A stretch of DNA of 64,000 bases from Actinomycetota bacterium (GCA_020160915.1 JAIUPK010000004.1:1-64000), one strand, 5' to 3'. Positions 45,975 to 54,531 are shown, counted from the first letter of the stretch. Numbers and translations: made by a program. Notes: generated by a model from the letters alone, not told the origin.

Positions 45975-47626
45975 GCTGTCACCTCCCTCTCGACGGTGGG
46001 GATGAGGGAGAGCCGGGGCCATGCCTCTGTGTCTCGAAGGAGTTGCCGGTCGTGAGTGGACACCACAACTGCAGCTTGCGTGGCTCCCAACGCATCGGTG
46101 AGTTCATCGACCAGCGCGATGGAGAGGTGGTTGGTGGGTTCATCGAGAAGAAGCACATGTGGCCGCGTGGCGAGTATCAATGCAAGGTCGAGACGACGTT
46201 GCTGCCCCATTGAAAGTTCGCCGATCCTTTTACCGGTCTCCTGTGGTTTCAGCAGCCCTAACTGCGATAGGCCAACCGCCTCCGGTTCGGGCAGCGTTCC
46301 CGCGTTGACGAGCGACGCAATGTGAGTTGCGTACACCTCGCTCGCTCGGCGCGCAGGAGGTAGAACAGTCTCTTGGCGAAGAAAGGCCAGGCGTGTGTTT
46401 TCTGGGCGGCGCACGCCACCGGTATCCGGCATGAGTTCCCCACTGAGCACATTCAAGAGGGTCGATTTACCGGCACCGTTGGGGCCGGTCACGACCAGGC
46501 GCTCGCGGTGGGAGAGGGAGAGTGTCACGGGTGGAGAGAGCCTGCCCGCGATACTGACTTCATCAGCCCTGAGCAAGAGGGCACCGGTTCTACTCGTGAG
46601 GTCGGGAAATCGGAACACTTGCGGCGGCTGCGGGACCGTGATGGCGTGCGCTTCCAACGCGTCCTGTCGCCGGTGCACGCTCTGGACGAGGCCGCCTGCG
46701 CGGGTAGCTCGTCCGTGCTTGTTCGTTCCCTTCTCTGGGCGCCATCCCGAGATGAGCCGATTCTGGGCACTGCTCAGGCTGGCCTGCAACCGTGCATGCT
46801 CGGCTTGTTGACGCTCGTACTCCAGTTCCCACAGAGTTCGTTCGGCTGCGCGACCCTCCCGGTACCCGGCATAGCCGTTGCCATAGATTCGTGGTCGACC
46901 ATCGGGCGTCGGGTCGAGATCAACGATCGTCTCTGCGATATCGATCAGTAGCGCACGATCGTGGCTGACGACGACGACCCCGCCGGTACGCGAGCGGAGT
47001 TGGGAGGTAAGGAAGTCCAGCCCTTCGCGGTCGAGGTGATTGGTGGGCTCATCGAGAAGGATGAAGTCGTGGTCTGCTCCGAGAAGACAAGCCAGGCGCA
47101 CTCGGTACCGTTGCCCCACTGAGAGGGCAGAGAGTTGCCGAGTCAGATCGGTCTCAGCGCCCAAGGCTTCAAGCGCGATTTTTACACGGCGCTCGGCGTC
47201 CCACGCGTCGAGTGCTTCTGCGGTCTCCAACGCTGTTGCATACCAGTCGCCTGCGCCGTCCTCGCGACGTGTGATGGCAGACGAAGCAGCGTCGAGGTCA
47301 GACAGAGCCGCGAGCGGGGCCGCGATCGCTTCTGCGACCACCTGCCCCACAGTGCGATTCTCGTTGGTCGTCATCTCTTGTTCGGCGATGCCGAGGGTGC
47401 CGATCAACTGGACAGCGCCGCTGTCAGGCGTCAGCTCACCGGTGAGCACATGGAGAAGTGAGGACTTGCCTCGGCCGTTCTCGCCAACGACGGCCACACG
47501 AGAGGACGGCGTGACCACGAGGTCAACATCGTAGAGAACGGGTGTGGTTCCGCGAGTGAGAGAGACGCTTGTAGCGATGAGTTGCGCGCGACGGCGCGCC
47601 GGATGACGGTTGGTCAGGGTGAGCAT
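45971..47626 (-). CDS. ABC-F family ribosome protection ATPase
   Basis: 551 aa. Two ABC domains without membrane segments. Domain 1 has Walker A GENGRGKSSLLHVL, signature LSVGQRYRVRLACLL and FILLDEPTNHLD. Domain 2 has GPNGAGKSTLLNVL, LSMGQQRRLDLALIL and VLLLDEPTNHLS. A linker with ARLQASLSSAQNRL separates them (P-site tRNA interaction motif region). ABC-F proteins of this type dislodge macrolides, lincosamides, streptogramins or pleuromutilins from ribosomes. The ATG at 47626 has AAGGA upstream; the 160 nt leader carries an upstream ORF and a hairpin. Confidence 0.92.
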   Translation of the reverse strand: MLTLTNRHPARRRAQLIATSVSLTRGTTPVLYDVDLVVTPSSRVAVVGENGRGKSSLLHVLTGELTPDSGAVQLIGTLGIAEQEMTTNENRTVGQVVAEAIAAPLAALSDLDAASSAITRREDGAGDWYATALETAEALDAWDAERRVKIALEALGAETDLTRQLSALSVGQRYRVRLACLLGADHDFILLDEPTNHLDREGLDFLTSQLRSRTGGVVVVSHDRALLIDIAETIVDLDPTPDGRPRIYGNGYAGYREGRAAERTLWELEYERQQAEHARLQASLSSAQNRLISGWRPEKGTNKHGRATRAGGLVQSVHRRQDALEAHAITVPQPPQVFRFPDLTSRTGALLLRADEVSIAGRLSPPVTLSLSHRERLVVTGPNGAGKSTLLNVLSGELMPDTGGVRRPENTRLAFLRQETVLPPARRASEVYATHIASLVNAGTLPEPEAVGLSQLGLLKPQETGKRIGELSMGQQRRLDLALILATRPHVLLLDEPTNHLSIALVDELTDALGATQAAVVVSTHDRQLLRDTEAWPRLSLIPTVEREVTA

Positions 47627-47675
47627 GTGAATCCTTCGAAACAGCACGCCGAGCGCACGAAGCACAAAGCGCACA

Positions 47676-47701
47676 AAATGACGGCGACCCCGAGAGGGGT
47701 C
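47676..47701 (-). terminator. Candidate attenuator hairpin upstream of ABC-F gene
   Basis: On the minus strand GACCCC-TCTC-GGGGTC (47686-47701) is followed by GCCGTCATTTTG, a short T run. It lies between the upstream ORF stop (47734) and the ABC-F start (47626), the usual place for a ribosome-mediated attenuator. Confidence 0.5.
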
Positions 47702-47733
47702 AGAACGAGCGGCCGCCACGAACTCGGAGATAC

Positions 47734-47787
47734 TCAACGAGCGTGGTGGGCCTGCTCAGCCGTCACAGGAAGTACAAATGCATGCAT
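47734..47787 (-). CDS. Upstream ORF, candidate leader peptide for ABC-F gene
   Basis: 17 aa (MHAFVLPVTAEQAHHAR). It ends 107 nt before the ABC-F start and ahead of the GACCCC hairpin. Many ABC-F and erm genes are controlled by drug-induced stalling on such short ORFs. The ribosome binding site is weak (GAGTGG), and a second ATG (47783) gives only six codons, so translation is not certain. Confidence 0.45.
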   Translation of the reverse strand: MHAFVLPVTAEQAHHAR

Positions 47788-47911
47788 CCACTCTAGCGCA
47801 TGAGTATCTGGGCTGCCGAGTGGTCGTATCCCTGTGTGGCTACACCGCTCAGATCACCGCGCGGGAAGCACGCGTCCTGTAGGTCAGGTGTATCCGTAGG
47901 AGGGCAGGGTT

Positions 47912-49009
47912 TCAGCGTCCCAGTTCATAAGCACTGCATCCGGCTCGGAGAGCAGCAACGGCCTGGTCGGGAAGAACCCCGTTGCCGAGGGCGGTGAGTT
48001 GCTGGTTCGTCGTGAGTTGATGCCGAGCATGAGTCACCCACCCTGTTTGCAATCCCATAAGCCATTCAACGAATTTTGGTGCAGGGCGGGGGCCACTAGC
48101 ATCGCGCAGAATCGCTGGTGCCGGTGCCGGACGTCCGGTGATCTGCTCCCACCGGGTCACTGCTTCGGCGTACCGTCCCCATCGTTGAAGAACTGCTCGA
48201 TCAACGGCCACAGGCCGTCCGGCTCCTCGTGTCGCGGGTACCCGTTCGGTCCGTGGAGGGCGAGGTCGATGATCTGATGGCTCAATGCGATCGTGCCGCG
48301 CCGGGCCTTGACCTGCTGCAGGCTCTCCCCGCCGCGGGACGCGTCTGACGCTAGCGGCGTGCGGAATAGTGCGGTGGGCGAGGATGAAGATGCGGTATCG
48401 GGGGTGGGGTGCGCCGATTGCGGAAGCGGGTAGGCCCATCCATTGCGCGTCATACCGCAAGTCGGCCAGGTCTCCCAGAACTGCTCCTGCCGCGCGAAGA
48501 GGTCGAGTTGCGGTTTCTCCCAGATGCCACGGGTCGGATTCCACACCGCGAGGGGTTGCATCTCGGGGGTTGCGTTGCTCATCGTCATCTCCTTCGAGGT
48601 TTGCGCGGATCGCGGGTGCGGAGAGCAGCCCACGGACGTTCTCAATCACAACCCACTCCGGTTGCAGTGCGTCGATCGCTGCCGCCATGTGCGCCCACAA
48701 GCCGGACCGGTTGCCGGGTTTCAAGCCGGCCATCTTCCCTACGGTGGATACGTCTTGGCAGGGGAACCCGCCGCAGAGGATGTCCACCGGTGGCACCGTG
48801 TTCCAGTCGATGGTGGTGATGTCGCCGAGATTCGGGGCGTCGGGCCAGTGGTGGGAGAAGACGCGCGCGACGGGTTCGTTGATCTCCGAGAACCAGATCG
48901 TTCGGGCTCCGAAGACTTCCTCAACGGCGAGGTCGAGTCCGCCGTAACCAGAGAACAGCGACCCGACACGCAGCGGCGCGGTGTGGTCGGTAAGGGTCTG
49001 GTCGGCCAC
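47912..49009 (-). CDS. C5 cytosine DNA methyltransferase (ICE orphan)
   Basis: 365 aa. Motif I is RVGSLFSGYGGLDLAVE, motif IV ILCGGFPCQDVSTVG with the catalytic Cys, motif VI WVVIENVRGLL, motif VIII-like PHPRYRIFILAHR and motif X LTALGNGVLPDQA. All are in one frame, so the enzyme is complete. No endonuclease is next to it; it may protect the ICE from host restriction. A second reading frame (48157-48582) lies wholly inside this gene. A GGTGCACG site lies 62 nt upstream of the start. Confidence 0.9.
   Translation of the reverse strand: MADQTLTDHTAPLRVGSLFSGYGGLDLAVEEVFGARTIWFSEINEPVARVFSHHWPDAPNLGDITTIDWNTVPPVDILCGGFPCQDVSTVGKMAGLKPGNRSGLWAHMAAAIDALQPEWVVIENVRGLLSAPAIRANLEGDDDEQRNPRDATPRGVESDPWHLGETATRPLRAAGAVLGDLADLRYDAQWMGLPASAIGAPHPRYRIFILAHRTIPHAASVRRVPRRGEPAAGQGPARHDRIEPSDHRPRPPRTERVPATRGAGRPVAVDRAVLQRWGRYAEAVTRWEQITGRPAPAPAILRDASGPRPAPKFVEWLMGLQTGWVTHARHQLTTNQQLTALGNGVLPDQAVAALRAGCSAYELGR
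48157..48582 (-). CDS. Overlapping gene nested in the C5 methyltransferase gene
   Basis: 141 aa, same strand, other frame than the surrounding methyltransferase. The protein looks real: VWNPTRGIWEKPQLDLF, then TWPTCGMTRNGWAYPLPQ and SSSSPTALFRTPLASDASRG. Similar Trp/Pro/Ser-rich proteins occur beside C5 methyltransferases in phages and mobile elements. AAGGAG lies 6 nt before the ATG at 48582, a strong ribosome binding site. Function unknown. The alternative is a chance open frame in GC-rich DNA, but the motif pattern and RBS argue against it. Confidence 0.6.
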   Translation of the reverse strand: MSNATPEMQPLAVWNPTRGIWEKPQLDLFARQEQFWETWPTCGMTRNGWAYPLPQSAHPTPDTASSSSPTALFRTPLASDASRGGESLQQVKARRGTIALSHQIIDLALHGPNGYPRHEEPDGLWPLIEQFFNDGDGTPKQ

Positions 49010-49034
49010 GGGTAAACCTCCTGGAACGGTGATC

Positions 49035-49253
49035 CTCGGAGCCGTTCTGCTCCGAGCTGGTCACCGACCAGGTGCACGAACTGCCCCACGCACCGCCGTT
49101 CAGCCACCGCCTTCTGCCTCGCGCGAGCCGCCTTCGACGCTCAGCGCCGCCGACCTCTCGCGGTTCGCTCGAACGGGTTGTCACGCGTCTTGCAAGCGAG
49201 GCCCGCCACCTGACTCGTCAGGCGGCGGGGAGCTAGCTCCGCGACGGCGCTGA
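49035..49253. other. Candidate oriT region: cluster of inverted repeats beside the relaxase gene
   Basis: The divergent gap between the methyltransferase and MobF genes holds CTCGGAG-N8-CTCCGAG (49035-49056), CTGGTC-ACC-GACCAG (49057-49071) running into GGTGCACG (49071-49078), CTCGCGCGAG (49119-49128), a 13 bp stem with one mismatch (49202-49229), the palindrome GGAGCTAGCTCC (49229-49240), and TCAGCGCCG/CGGCGCTGA (49141-49149/49245-49253). Relaxase genes usually lie next to their oriT. The nic site is not identifiable. Confidence 0.5.
49071..49078 (-). promoter_or_regulatory. GGTGCACG site upstream of the ICE methyltransferase gene
   Basis: GGTGCACG, one mismatch from the palindrome, 62 nt before the start at 49009. 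It directly follows the small hairpin CTGGTC-ACC-GACCAG. Minus-strand context GTGCACCTGGTCGGTGA. Confidence 0.45.
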
Positions 49254-49288
49254 CGCTCACCTCGTCATCAGGGCGAGGGCGGTGTTCG

Positions 49289-52200
49289 GTGACGGTTTCG
49301 ATGCGGGTGATGTCTGCCGGCGACGGCTACAAGTATTTGCTGCGCACCGTCGCCTCCGGTGATGGCGACCGCTCCCTCTCGACACCTCTGACTCGCTACT
49401 ACGCGGAGAAAGGCAGCCCACCGGGTCGCTGGCTCGGCTCCGCTGTGACCGCGCTCGGCAGCGGAGCGATCACAGTGGGTGATCAAGTCACCGAGACTCA
49501 ACTCCAGCTTCTGGTCGGCATGGGGCGCGATCCTGTGACCGGCGACCCACTCGGGTCCGCCTATCGGAACTACCCGACAGCAACCGAACGCATCCAGCAG
49601 CGCGCCGCCAAACTCGACGCCAATCTCGGCGTGACCGAACGAGCAGAAGCGGTCGCCGCAATCGAGACGGAAGAGCTGGTGAAGGGGTCGCGGAAGGCAG
49701 TTGCAGGGTACGACTTCACGTTCTCAATTCCGAAGTCCGCATCAGTGCTGTGGGCGGTGTCGGATGCAGGCACGCAATCCCTGATTGCGAACGCGCACCA
49801 CGCAGCGGTTGCGGAGATGGTTGCGTTCATGGAACGCGAGGTTGCCGCAACCCGGGTCGGCGCCGTCGGACGCAACGGTGCGGTTGCACAGGTCGACGTG
49901 ACCGGACTGATCGCAACCGCGTTCGACCACTACGACAGCAGATCCGGCGACCCCCACCTGCATACGCACGTCGTGATCTCGAACAAGGTGCAGACTGCTC
50001 AGGACGGAAAGTGGCGCTCCCTCGACGGCCGACCTCTGCACGCGGCAACGGTCGCACTGTCGGAACTGCATGAGGCCGTGTTCGCCGACCACCTCACCCG
50101 CACCTTCGGCGTCGGATGGGAAGCCCGAGAGATGGGGCGCGATCGAAACCCGGCGTGGGCGATCACAGCGGTGCCAGAGAAACTCGTGGCCGAGTTCTCC
50201 TCGCGCTCGCGGCAGATCGAGCAAGAGAAGAACCGACTCATCGCCGAGTACGTCGAACGGCACGGGAGGCAACCCTCGCCCACCACGGTCATCAAATTGC
50301 GTGCGCAGGCCACACTCGCCACCCGACCCGAGAAACAAGTCCGCTCGCTCGCCGATCTCACGACGGAGTGGCGCGCACGAGCGACCCACGTCCTCGGTGA
50401 AGACGCAACCACCTGGGCTCGCACCGTCACGTCGAACAGTGCCCTGTTGCTGTTGCGTGCGGACGATGTGCCGCTGGAGGTAATCGCCGAGCTCGGGCGC
50501 AATGTTGTTGAGACGGTGGGGGAGAAGCGCTCGACCTGGCGCAGGTGGAACCTCACTGCTGAGGCCGCCCGCCAGACCATGCCCTACCGCTTCGCCACCA
50601 CAAGAGACCGCGAAGCAATCGTCGGGATGGTCGTGGATTCCGCCGAAGCCGCCTCACTGCGACTGACCCCGCCGGAGCTCGCGACGAGTTCTGCTGTCTT
50701 CCGCCGGCCTGATGGTAGGAGCGTGTTCCGCCCGAAGGCCTCGACGGTATACACGTCAGAAGAACTTCTCGCCGCCGAAGACCGACTTCTCGAGCGCGCC
50801 CGCACCACCACCGCGCCGACCGTGCCCATCGACATCGTTGAGAAGGTGACCACCCGCCCTGATCGCGAGGGACGAATGCTTGGCGAGGATCAGGCCGCAG
50901 CGCTCGCGGCGGTGGCCGTGTCGGGGCGAGTAGTCGATGTGCTGGTCGGCCCCGCTGGAGCCGGGAAGACGACCGCCATGCGTGCACTTCGCACTGCGTG
51001 GGAGCGTGAGCACGGCCGCGGCGGCGTTGTCGGTCTTGCCCCGTCGGCGGTCGCAGCACAGGTCCTCGCGGACGACCTCGGCATCCCGACGGAGAACACC
51101 GCGAAATGGTGGGACACCCATCAGCGCACCGGCGCCACCTTCCGGAAGGGTCAGCTGGTCATCATCGACGAAGCCTCCCTCGCCGGAACCCTCTCCCTCG
51201 ACCGCATCACGGCCCTGGCTGAGCAAGCAGGGGCGAAGGTATTGTTGGTGGGGGACTGGGCGCAGCTCCAATCCGTCACTGCCGGTGGTGCGTTCTCCCT
51301 CCTCGTCCACGACCGGGACGATGCCCCCGAGTTGGTGGACGTGCACCGGTTCATGAATGAGTGGGAGAAGAGCGCCTCCCTTGACCTGCGCCATGGCCGC
51401 GCCGAAGCGATCGATACCTACGCTGACCACGACCGCATCACCGGCGGCGACACTGAGGCGATGATCGATGCCGCCTACACAGGCTGGCGCGCCGACAAGC
51501 TTGCCGGGATTGCGACGGTGCTGATCGCCGACTCGAACGAATCCGTCCATGCCCTAAACCAGCGCGCCCGCGCAGACCTCATCCTCGACGGCACCGTGAA
51601 TGCCCTCCGCGAAGTCGAACTCCGCGACACCTCCCGAGCCTCAATCGGAGACACGATCATCACCCGCCGCAACGATCGGCGCCTGCACGCCCGTCGACGG
51701 TGGGTGCGCAACGGCGACCTCTGGACGGTTACTGACGTTCGCCAGGACGGCTCCCTCACCGTCCGTCGCGACGGCATGCGTCGTGGTGGGGCGGTGGTGC
51801 TACCGGCCGGGTACGTGGCCGAGCATGTCGATCTCGGATACGCGGTCACCGCACACCGAGCCCAGGGCCTCACGACCGACACCACACACGTCCTCGCTGA
51901 CGCGAGCACCACGAGGGAGAACTTGTATGTCGCGATGACGCGCGGACGCGAAGCGAACCTCGTCTACGTCGCCACCGACCGACCTGACGGTGCCCACGAG
52001 GGGCCGCACCCCGCCGATAACCCAGACGCGACAGCACGGACCGTGCTCTACGGGGTCCTACAGCACGTCGGCGCGGAACTCTCCGCACGCGAGACGATCA
52101 CAGCCGAGCATGAGGCGTGGGGATCGGTGGCCCAGCTAGCGGCCGAGTACGAAACGATCGCGCAAGCCGCCCAACACGACCGCTGGGCAACCCTCATCCG

Positions 52201-52846
52201 TACCTCCGGCCTGACGCAGGACGAAGCAGAAGATGCGATCCGTTCCGACACTTTCGGCGCGCTTGCCGCGGAACTCCGGCGTGCGGAAGCCAACCATCAT
52301 GATGTGGACGCGCTTCTCCCGCGCCTTGCTGCGGCACGAGGATTCGGTGACGCGGACGACATCGCCTCCGTCCTTCACCACCGCCTCGCGCGCGCCACCA
52401 CCCGCCCCACAGGGGCAGGGCGTACTCGTCGGGCTCCCCGATTGATCGCGGGCCTGATCCCCGAAGCCGCCGGCCCGATGACTGCCGAGATGCACAAGGC
52501 TCTCTCAGAGAGACGAGAACTGATCCGACAGCGCGCCAATGCGGTCCTCGATAAAGCTCTCCTGGAGAGACAGGACTGGGCGGTCTCAGCCGGCGGAGAA
52601 CCTGCCGAGGCGGATGCCGCCGAGTCGTGGCGGCGCCAAGCGCGAACGATCGCGGCCTACCGCGACCGCTACAACATCACCGGGAACGAGCCACTCGGTG
52701 CTGCACCGGACAGCGACGCGCAAAAGATCGACTTCGCACGAGCCAATGCCGCACTGGTCAGCCTCAAGAACCTGAACACGCAGCGCACCGAAGACGACGC
52801 AATGCAACCCGCCCCGAAGCGCCCGGGCACCGGACGCGGGCTCTGA
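49289..52846 (+). CDS. MobF family relaxase-helicase (TraA/TrwC-like)
   Basis: 1185 aa. The N-terminal relaxase domain has candidate catalytic tyrosines in TRYYAEKGSPPGRWLG (37/38) and the HUH metal site in DPHLHTHVV (H223, H225, H227), plus YDFTFSIPKSASVLWAV. The C-terminal RecD/TraI-like SF1 helicase has Walker A VGPAGAGKTTAMRAL near residue 554, VIIDEASLAGTL and a UvrD-like end (VTAHRAQGLTTD, then YVAMTRGREAN). It nicks oriT and unwinds the strand to be transferred. The only relaxase in the window and the marker of conjugation. Confidence 0.95.
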   Translation: MTVSMRVMSAGDGYKYLLRTVASGDGDRSLSTPLTRYYAEKGSPPGRWLGSAVTALGSGAITVGDQVTETQLQLLVGMGRDPVTGDPLGSAYRNYPTATERIQQRAAKLDANLGVTERAEAVAAIETEELVKGSRKAVAGYDFTFSIPKSASVLWAVSDAGTQSLIANAHHAAVAEMVAFMEREVAATRVGAVGRNGAVAQVDVTGLIATAFDHYDSRSGDPHLHTHVVISNKVQTAQDGKWRSLDGRPLHAATVALSELHEAVFADHLTRTFGVGWEAREMGRDRNPAWAITAVPEKLVAEFSSRSRQIEQEKNRLIAEYVERHGRQPSPTTVIKLRAQATLATRPEKQVRSLADLTTEWRARATHVLGEDATTWARTVTSNSALLLLRADDVPLEVIAELGRNVVETVGEKRSTWRRWNLTAEAARQTMPYRFATTRDREAIVGMVVDSAEAASLRLTPPELATSSAVFRRPDGRSVFRPKASTVYTSEELLAAEDRLLERARTTTAPTVPIDIVEKVTTRPDREGRMLGEDQAAALAAVAVSGRVVDVLVGPAGAGKTTAMRALRTAWEREHGRGGVVGLAPSAVAAQVLADDLGIPTENTAKWWDTHQRTGATFRKGQLVIIDEASLAGTLSLDRITALAEQAGAKVLLVGDWAQLQSVTAGGAFSLLVHDRDDAPELVDVHRFMNEWEKSASLDLRHGRAEAIDTYADHDRITGGDTEAMIDAAYTGWRADKLAGIATVLIADSNESVHALNQRARADLILDGTVNALREVELRDTSRASIGDTIITRRNDRRLHARRRWVRNGDLWTVTDVRQDGSLTVRRDGMRRGGAVVLPAGYVAEHVDLGYAVTAHRAQGLTTDTTHVLADASTTRENLYVAMTRGREANLVYVATDRPDGAHEGPHPADNPDATARTVLYGVLQHVGAELSARETITAEHEAWGSVAQLAAEYETIAQAAQHDRWATLIRTSGLTQDEAEDAIRSDTFGALAAELRRAEANHHDVDALLPRLAAARGFGDADDIASVLHHRLARATTRPTGAGRTRRAPRLIAGLIPEAAGPMTAEMHKALSERRELIRQRANAVLDKALLERQDWAVSAGGEPAEADAAESWRRQARTIAAYRDRYNITGNEPLGAAPDSDAQKIDFARANAALVSLKNLNTQRTEDDAMQPAPKRPGTGRGL

Positions 52847-53032
52847 ATACGGCCAGGATACTGATCGGCCTCCCTCTTCCGGATGCCCAGATTCCGACCT
52901 AAAATGGACCGTGTAAGCAAGGCGGCTTTCATATGTGTGTCGCCGTCGCCCCGAGCGTGACGGCATGATCGCCCGATTCGGGCAGTCCTTCGAGGTTCTT
53001 TGTCGCCAGATCCTTTGGAGAGGACTGCCGTC

Positions 53033-53365
53033 ATGATCCGCCTGCTCTGGAACGCCAGCATCCATGTCCGTGGTTTCCTGCGGCGCTACATGCCTACCAA
53101 CATCCTCCTCGACGCGATCCGCACGAGGCGAGGACTCAAGTGGGGCGTGCCAGCGATGCTCCTCGCCGTGGCCTACCTGATACTTGCGAGCATCTGCACT
53201 AACCTCATCTCTGCCGGCGGCCCCGGATGGCTCAACCTTCTCGTTCTTCTCTTTCTTTGGAACACCTTGAAGTTCATTCTCATCGGGCCCGTCAGCTTTG
53301 TGCTGCTGATCCGAGCCCGGCTGCGGGAGCGCAAGGTGGCGGTGGTGTCGACAGGGCGTCGGTGA
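53033..53365 (+). CDS. Small integral membrane protein downstream of relaxase
   Basis: 110 aa. Two membrane helices (GVPAMLLAVAYLILASICTN and LLVLLFLWNTLKFILIGPVS) follow a basic N-terminus (SIHVRGFLRRYMPTN, RTRRGLKWG). Homologues directly after TraA-type relaxases in actinobacterial ICEs are often labelled sulfate permease, without support. GGAGAGGA lies before the ATG. The 186 nt gap before it holds no recognisable gene. Confidence 0.75.
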   Translation: MIRLLWNASIHVRGFLRRYMPTNILLDAIRTRRGLKWGVPAMLLAVAYLILASICTNLISAGGPGWLNLLVLLFLWNTLKFILIGPVSFVLLIRARLRERKVAVVSTGRR

Positions 53366-53484
53366 TTCGCGTTCCCAGAGTCCTGTCCGCAGCGAGCGGA
53401 TGAACGGCACCGCGGGCCTTCGTGGACGAGGCTGTCATCTGCGCGCCGTTCAGCCTGGCATGAGATCTGTGTTCATCATTGAAT

Positions 53485-54531
53485 ATGGAGCCGTCACCCA
53501 GCAGACCCGTCGTGGTTTATCTCGACATGAATGTCTGGGTGTCTATGACCCGGGGATGCGCTCAGGACGATTCGAGGTGGATTGCGGCGCGTTCTGGTTT
53601 GGAAGCGGCGGTCTCCAGCGGGCAGATGGTGGTTCCTCTGTCAACCGCGCACTATCTCGAGCTCTGGCACAGGCGCGAGCAGCGGTCGCGGGAGCAGGTA
53701 GGCACCGTGATGCGGGAAGTAACGGGCTACGCGACGATACCGTCGACGTATAGTGTGCGTCGCCGTGAGGTGCGAGCGTTGGTGTCTCAACTTGCGGGTG
53801 GATCATCGCCTCTCCTGTCGACGAGTGATCTGCTTGGTCACGGCGCAGCGCACGCGTTTGACTCACCCCACGGTCGATTCCGCTTCATTGAGTCACTCGC
53901 GTCGCCCGACGGCAAGGTGAATGAGGGGCTTGCTACCGAGCCACCCGAGAATTGGAACGCCCTGGACCGATCCGGGCCAAAGTGGGAGTGGCTCCAACTC
54001 GTCGGAACCCAGTCAATTCTTGAAAGCGAGGGAGTCGAACGAACCCCCGAGCATCGTTACGGAACTCGACACATGGAGGGTGAGCTCCTGCTCCGTGAGC
54101 ACCTCGTCCGTGAGCCCAAAGCGCGTGGGCAACTGTGGGACCATCTCGTGGCCGACGAGCTCGACTCCCTGCGGGACGAGATAAACGAGATCTCCGAGGA
54201 ACTGAATGTCGACCCACACGGATTCTTCCTCAGTGGCGTTCTCGGAGCGACGCCGCCCGAATCAGTTCATGGTTTTGTCGCGCGGCTGCCCTCGGCCTTC
54301 GCGTGGGCAACCTTGCGTCATTGGAAGCATCGAGACCTAACCCACCCTTGGGAGCAGCACGACTGGACAGACATCTCCGCGCTATCCGTTGCCGTCCCGT
54401 ATTGCGATGTTGTGATCACGGAACGCCGGTGGGCGCACATGATCAAGGCGACCCGGCTGGCTGAGCGGCACGATACCGACGTGGGGCACGGTCTCACGTC
54501 ACTTGAGTCGCTACTGTCGACGTTCTCATGA
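53485..54531 (+). CDS. PIN-like domain protein
   Basis: 348 aa. The N-terminus VVVYLDMNVWVS (first acidic residue, D14), the following VPLSTAHYLELWHR (acidic) and the C-terminal HDWTDISALSVAVPYCDVVI with ITERRWAHMI match the acidic-residue pattern of PIN-like nucleases of the large, non-VapC type. The middle about 200 aa is a variable insert. It heads the defence-like plus-strand block. A TTG at 53479 is an alternative start. A 208 nt gap follows with possible promoter elements (TTGGGT 54585, TAGGAT 54606; 15 nt apart, poor spacing). Confidence 0.65.
   Translation: MEPSPSRPVVVYLDMNVWVSMTRGCAQDDSRWIAARSGLEAAVSSGQMVVPLSTAHYLELWHRREQRSREQVGTVMREVTGYATIPSTYSVRRREVRALVSQLAGGSSPLLSTSDLLGHGAAHAFDSPHGRFRFIESLASPDGKVNEGLATEPPENWNALDRSGPKWEWLQLVGTQSILESEGVERTPEHRYGTRHMEGELLLREHLVREPKARGQLWDHLVADELDSLRDEINEISEELNVDPHGFFLSGVLGATPPESVHGFVARLPSAFAWATLRHWKHRDLTHPWEQHDWTDISALSVAVPYCDVVITERRWAHMIKATRLAERHDTDVGHGLTSLESLLSTFS

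Noticed and set aside
47626-47737. N-terminal extension of the ABC-F protein to 47737
   Set aside because: The extra 37 residues are Arg-rich and unlike the family, and they would include the attenuator hairpin; the ATG at 47626 has AAGGA upstream.
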